This document shows, in pieces, positions 7,478-10,846 of a stretch of DNA of 10,846 nucleotides; the first letter of the stretch is position 1; each line of letters begins with the position of its first letter. A program made the position numbers and the translations under genes. This DNA comes from Candidatus Omnitrophota bacterium (lineage in GTDB: Bacteria > Omnitrophota > Gorgyraeia > B26-G9): positions 1-10,846 of the forward strand of contig JAGYOO010000024.1 in the NCBI GenBank assembly GCA_018399295.1, in the 5' to 3' direction. Under the pieces are notes generated by a model. It was not told where the DNA came from and did no database searches. It saw only the letters and a program-made list of their open reading frames with translations.

Positions 7478-8150
7478 TTTCTCCTCCCCGGATTATCTTT
7501 CCGTCTTTAATATGAATGATCCTCGATGATATATCAGCCAGTTCCCGCGAATGCGTTGCCACGATCACCAGATATCCCTTCTCCTGATTCAGCCTTCTGA
7601 TCAATTCGATGATCTTTTCGCCGGTACTTGAATCAAGATTGCCGGTAGGTTCGTCGCAGATCAAAACCTCAGGTTCGTTTACCAAGGCCCGGGCGATCGC
7701 CACCCGCTGCTGTTCTCCGCCGGAAAGCTGAGACGGCCGGTGCGACAAACGTTTTTCCAACCCCACTATCTCCAGCAGCCCGCGGGCCTTTTCCCGAACA
7801 TGTCCGGACTGGCTTCCGGCAATAAGGCCGGGAAGCATCACATTCTCCAAAGCCGTGAACTCCGGAAGAAGATGATAAAACTGAAAGACAAAACCGAACT
7901 TGCGGTTCCGTAGCAGCGCCCGCTCATTATCCCGCATCCGGTATATATCGACATCTTTGTAGTAGACTTTTCCTGAGGACGGCTCATCCAAACCACCCAG
8001 CAGGTGCAGCAAGGTCGATTTCCCGGCTCCCGAAGCCCCCAGTACTGAGATAAACTCGCCTTTCACCGCCTCCATATCGACTCCTTTGAGCACTTCCAAA
8101 GGCCGATCATCATGGTTGTAAACTTTTTTAAGCCCGCGGGTTTTAAGCAT
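7467..8150 (-). CDS. lolD: Lipoprotein-releasing ABC transporter ATPase LolD
   Basis: This is the cytoplasmic ATPase of the Lol system, which extracts mature outer-membrane lipoproteins from the inner membrane and hands them to LolA. From the ATG at 8150 it has 227 residues. Walker A is GASGAGKST (38-46), the Q-loop is [21 protein letters not shown] (Q90), the signature is [15 protein letters not shown] (142-156), Walker B is [12 protein letters not shown] (D166, E167) and the switch histidine is H200 in VATHSREL. The [17 protein letters not shown] stretch is typical of LolD within the wider MacB/FtsE-like group. A GTG at 8153 directly precedes the ATG; a GAGG lies five bases before the GTG and eight before the ATG, so either is possible. 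I prefer the ATG. The start overlaps the permease stop (GTGATG), and the end overlaps ilvE by 11 bases. Confidence 0.92.
   Translation of the reverse strand: MLKTRGLKKVYNHDDRPLEVLKGVDMEAVKGEFISVLGASGAGKSTLLHLLGGLDEPSSGKVYYKDVDIYRMRDNERALLRNRKFGFVFQFYHLLPEFTALENVMLPGLIAGSQSGHVREKARGLLEIVGLEKRLSHRPSQLSGGEQQRVAIARALVNEPEVLICDEPTGNLDSSTGEKIIELIRRLNQEKGYLVIVATHSRELADISSRIIHIKDGKIIRGGENGA
7481..7489 (-). promoter_or_regulatory. Strong ribosome-binding site of ilvE inside the lolD 3' end
   Basis: GGGGAGGAG on the minus strand contains GGAGG five bases before the ilvE ATG. It lies within the last codons of lolD, so those codons also serve as an initiation signal and ilvE translation need not depend on coupling. 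Confidence 0.7.
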
Positions 8151-9331
8151 CACTCGTACCTCAAGGCCTTCACGGGATTAAGACGGGCCCCCTGAATCGC
8201 CGGGTACAACGTTGCCAACAGACTTATCGCCAGCGCCGCGGAGACTATCCAGACAACATCGCTCACGGTTATCAGCACTGGTAACCTGTCAATATAATAA
8301 ACATCCTCCGGCAGTTTTACAAACTCATACTTCTTCAGGATATACGCGAGCAACAACCCTCCTCCGACCCCAAGCGTCGTGCCCAAGACACCGATATAAA
8401 AACCCACTACCGTGAACACCATGGCAATGCGGCGTTTTGTCGCGCCAATCGCCTTCAGAATCCCGATATCCCGTGTTTTTTCCATGACCATCATAATCAG
8501 CGTACTAACCATGTTCATCGCCGCGACAATGATTATCAGCGTCAGGATAAGAAACATCACGGTCTTTTCCAACTGCAGAGCATTAAATAAATTTCGATTA
8601 AGATCCATCCAGGTCCGGGAAAAGTAAGGAAATCCGAGCTCTTCGGCGATAAGTTCTTTAACCGGCTCCGCCTGAAACGCGTTTGTCGTTCGAACGCTTA
8701 TCCCGCTTACCGTTTCCGGAGTGGCGGAAAACGCTGACGCGTCCTCCAGAGACAAAAAGATAACCCCGGAGTCGAAATCATACATCCCACTGTCAAAGAT
8801 CCCTGAGATCCGAAACACCTCTGACCCCAGCCGCTGAAGAGAGATCAGCTCTAAGTCATCACCAACCTTCAGACCCATCTGGCCGGCAAGCTCCTTGCCG
8901 ATTATCAGACGGTTTTCGCCAAGCTTGAGTTCTCCGTGCTTCACATACTTCCGGATTGAAGTGACACATTCTTCCTGCTCGGGATTTACCCCTCGGACCA
9001 TCACGGAAATCCGGTTTCCGCCGAAGCTGAGCAAGGCCGGAGCATTTATGTACGGGGCAGCGGCAGTAACACCCGGAAGGGCCAAGAGCTGCTCGCGGAC
9101 ATCTTCGGGCTCGTCGATTCCCCCTAATCTATCCACGACAAGATGACTGTTAACCCCGATGATCCTCTCCCGAAGTTCACGGTCAAAGCCACTCATCACC
9201 CCAATCACAACGATCAGAGTAGCCACTCCGGTAGCAATTCCGATAACTGAAATCATGCTGATCAGGGAAATAAACTTTTCCTGACTACGGCCAAACAGGT
9301 ACCTCAATGCCAACCAGAACTCATATCTCAT
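8150..9331 (-). CDS. lolC: Lipoprotein-releasing ABC transporter permease, LolC/LolE family
   Basis: This is the inner-membrane permease of the Lol lipoprotein-release machine. The 393 residues show the LolC/E/MacB-type layout. One membrane helix lies near the N-terminus (about 21-48), then a large periplasmic domain (about 50-250), then three C-terminal helices (about 256-283, 303-332 and 353-378). Diagnostic stretches are FISLISMISVIGIATGVATL, NALQLEKTVMFLILTLII, VMEKTRDIGILKAIGATKR (the loop contacting the ATPase) and the C-terminus YPAIQGARLNPVKALRYE. Only one permease gene is present, so it may work as a homodimer with LolD rather than as the E. coli LolC/LolE heterodimer, unless a second copy lies elsewhere. 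The ATG follows the lysS TAA with no gap and no well-placed Shine-Dalgarno, pointing to translational coupling. LolC and LolE cannot be separated by eye. Confidence 0.9.
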   Translation of the reverse strand: MRYEFWLALRYLFGRSQEKFISLISMISVIGIATGVATLIVVIGVMSGFDRELRERIIGVNSHLVVDRLGGIDEPEDVREQLLALPGVTAAAPYINAPALLSFGGNRISVMVRGVNPEQEECVTSIRKYVKHGELKLGENRLIIGKELAGQMGLKVGDDLELISLQRLGSEVFRISGIFDSGMYDFDSGVIFLSLEDASAFSATPETVSGISVRTTNAFQAEPVKELIAEELGFPYFSRTWMDLNRNLFNALQLEKTVMFLILTLIIIVAAMNMVSTLIMMVMEKTRDIGILKAIGATKRRIAMVFTVVGFYIGVLGTTLGVGGGLLLAYILKKYEFVKLPEDVYYIDRLPVLITVSDVVWIVSAALAISLLATLYPAIQGARLNPVKALRYE

Positions 9332-10792
9332 TTAGAGTCCCGAACAAACTTCCTCATCAACTGTTTCCGTCTCCGGCTTCAGCTGAGGAAAAAGAATTAC
9401 GTCTTTAATAGAGTGCCTGCCGGTTAACAGCATTATAAGCCGGTCGATTCCCATTCCCAGGCCTCCGGCCGGAGGCATCCCGTATTCCAGCGCCTCAACA
9501 TAAGCCTCGTCGACCTTTCCTCCCTCTTCACACGCCTGCTCCTGAAACCTTTGCCTCTGCTCACCGGGGTCATTAAGCTCAGAATAGGCATTAGCAACTT
9601 CCATTCCCCCGATAAACAGCTCAAACCGCTCACTCAGCAGCGGCTCATCCGCTTTTTTCCGAGCCAACGGGCAGAGTTCGGTAAACATATCCGTAACAAA
9701 AACAGGGTGTTCTGCCTTAACCTCGAGCAAATCGCTGACAAGATTAAGGATAAAAGTCCGGCTGATTTTGCCGTCTTTCAACTCGACCTTGATCCCTTTC
9801 TGGGAAAGTTTTTTCAACCACTCCTCAGCTGTATCCTGCGGCCTGACCCCGTAATTATCCTCCATCATCCGGGCGAAAGAAACCGTTTCCCAATTCTCCA
9901 AATCAATCTTCTGTCCTTTAAACTCAATCTGTCTCTTTCCAAGTACTTCATCGGCAGCGCGCAGAACAATCCCTTTCACTAATCGCATCATATCCGTAAA
10001 ATCAGCGTAAGCCATGTATACTTCCAGCATGGTAAATTCCGGATTATGCCGGACGGATAGTCCTTCATTGCGAAATGACCGGTTTATCTCATAGACCTTT
10101 TCCAATCCGCCGACAAGAAGCCGTTTCAGATAAAGCTCCGGCGCGATCCTCAGAAACAAATCAAGATCCAGGGCCTCCAGATACGTCTGGAATGGCTTGC
10201 CTGCCGCGCCTCCGGCAATCTGATGCATCATCGGAGTTTCCACCTCCAGAAATCCCTGTTCATCAAAAAAATTACGTATCGATTTTATTACCCGGCTCCG
10301 GGTAACGAAAACGCTTTTCACATCATCATTTACCAGAAGATCGAGGTACCGCTTACGATAGCGTATCTCCACATCCTTAAGTCCATGCCACTTTTCAGGC
10401 AAAGGCCGGATTGCTTTGGCCAGAAGCTGAAACTCTTTTATCAGGATAGTCGGTTCACCGGTCCTTGTCCGGAAAAGCTCACCTTTCATACCGACGATAT
10501 CGCCGATATCAAGTTTACGGAAGACCGGAAATCGGGCTTCTCCCAGGATATCGCTTTTAACGTATATCTGAATTTTTCCGCTCTGATCCTTAAGATCACC
10601 GAATATACTTTTCCCGTGACCGCGCAGGCTCATCACCCTTCCGGCACAGGAGACTACGTCAGTTTCTTTAAAATCTTTAAGAACACTTGAGATAGATGCA
10701 GACGGCTTGAATCCCGTACTGTAAGGTTCTATTCCCGCGGCCCTTAACTCTTCGAGCTTCTTTATCCTCTGTTCAACAATATCATCGAGCAT
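9332..10792 (-). CDS. lysS: Lysyl-tRNA synthetase, class II
   Basis: This enzyme charges tRNA-Lys with lysine in the cytoplasm. The 486 residues are slightly shorter than the roughly 505 of E. coli LysS. An N-terminal helix is followed by the OB-fold anticodon-binding domain (about 45-125, with SIFGDLKDQSGKIQIYVKSD). The class II catalytic core has motif 1 around 163-188, motif 2 around 230-258 (INRSFRNEGLSVRHNPEFTM) and motif 3 around 443-457 (GGLGMGIDRLIMLLTG). The lysine-pocket region GGMEVANAYSELND (395-408) is intact. Where many LysS proteins have THHNALD, this one has TYLEALD (203-209), a mild oddity. The ATG at 10792 has AAGG about 11 bases upstream and a family-like N-terminus MLDDIVEQRIKKLEELRAAG. 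It is the first gene of the apparent seven-gene unit, and its stop abuts the lolC start. Confidence 0.97.
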   Translation of the reverse strand: MLDDIVEQRIKKLEELRAAGIEPYSTGFKPSASISSVLKDFKETDVVSCAGRVMSLRGHGKSIFGDLKDQSGKIQIYVKSDILGEARFPVFRKLDIGDIVGMKGELFRTRTGEPTILIKEFQLLAKAIRPLPEKWHGLKDVEIRYRKRYLDLLVNDDVKSVFVTRSRVIKSIRNFFDEQGFLEVETPMMHQIAGGAAGKPFQTYLEALDLDLFLRIAPELYLKRLLVGGLEKVYEINRSFRNEGLSVRHNPEFTMLEVYMAYADFTDMMRLVKGIVLRAADEVLGKRQIEFKGQKIDLENWETVSFARMMEDNYGVRPQDTAEEWLKKLSQKGIKVELKDGKISRTFILNLVSDLLEVKAEHPVFVTDMFTELCPLARKKADEPLLSERFELFIGGMEVANAYSELNDPGEQRQRFQEQACEEGGKVDEAYVEALEYGMPPAGGLGMGIDRLIMLLTGRHSIKDVILFPQLKPETETVDEEVCSGL

Positions 10793-10846
10793 TTTTTCAA
10801 TAAACCTTATTTTTTAACAAAAGATAAGCAGTATGATAAATATATA
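10793..10846 (-). promoter_or_regulatory. AT-rich leader upstream of lysS, possible promoter
   Basis: These 54 bases are markedly richer in A and T than the coding sequence. On the minus strand they contain a possible -10 box CATACT (10835-10830) and, nearer the gene, AAGG as a modest ribosome-binding site. Any -35 box would lie at or beyond the window edge, so the promoter cannot be confirmed. No GGTCAAA (CtsR) or CIRCE element and no T-box-like structure is visible in this short piece. Confidence 0.3.

Noticed and set aside
10223..10690. 155-residue plus-strand open frame opposite lysS
   Set aside because: It is antisense to the OB-fold and motif 1-2 region of LysS and has no coding-like features of its own.

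Overview
The window is a densely packed stretch of a diderm (outer-membrane-bearing) bacterial chromosome. Every supported gene lies on the minus strand, so transcription runs from high to low coordinates. Two envelope-trafficking systems, Lol (lipoprotein release) and Mla/MCE (lipid transport), indicate an outer membrane. Between them sits a McsA-McsB-ClpC protein-arginine-kinase/protease module best known from Firmicutes and also present in Chlamydiae. This mixture, with moderate G+C (judged by eye, not counted), suggests a candidate-phylum diderm of the PVC/Omnitrophota type. That placement is inference; no 16S or marker phylogeny is possible here.

Layout in transcription order: an AT-rich leader (10793-10846); lysS (lysyl-tRNA synthetase); lolC/E-type permease; lolD ATPase; an ilvE-type branched-chain aminotransferase; mcsA (zinc-finger/UVR adaptor); mcsB (protein arginine kinase); clpC (AAA+ unfoldase). 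A 216-base non-coding gap follows, then mlaE, mlaF and the 5' part of mlaD, which runs off the low-coordinate end of the window.

The first seven genes are separated by at most 35 bases and several overlap or abut, so they probably form one transcription unit. The mla genes overlap at their stop/start codons and form a second, translationally coupled unit that may have its own promoter in the gap. McsA and McsB would phosphorylate arginines on client proteins. ClpC retains both N-terminal GTEH pockets, two Walker sites and a ClpP-docking IGF loop, so the module looks functional. No ctsR repressor gene and no convincing CtsR or CIRCE operator is visible, so regulation must differ from the classical Firmicute operon.

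I see no mobile element, CRISPR array, RNA gene or clearly unprecedented system. The most notable point is the operon architecture: an arginine-phosphorylation proteolysis module and an amino-acid aminotransferase inserted behind lysS-lolC-lolD and in front of an MCE lipid transporter. Three tempting upstream start codons (mlaF, mcsA, mcsB) were shortened on ribosome-binding-site, overlap and family-length grounds.
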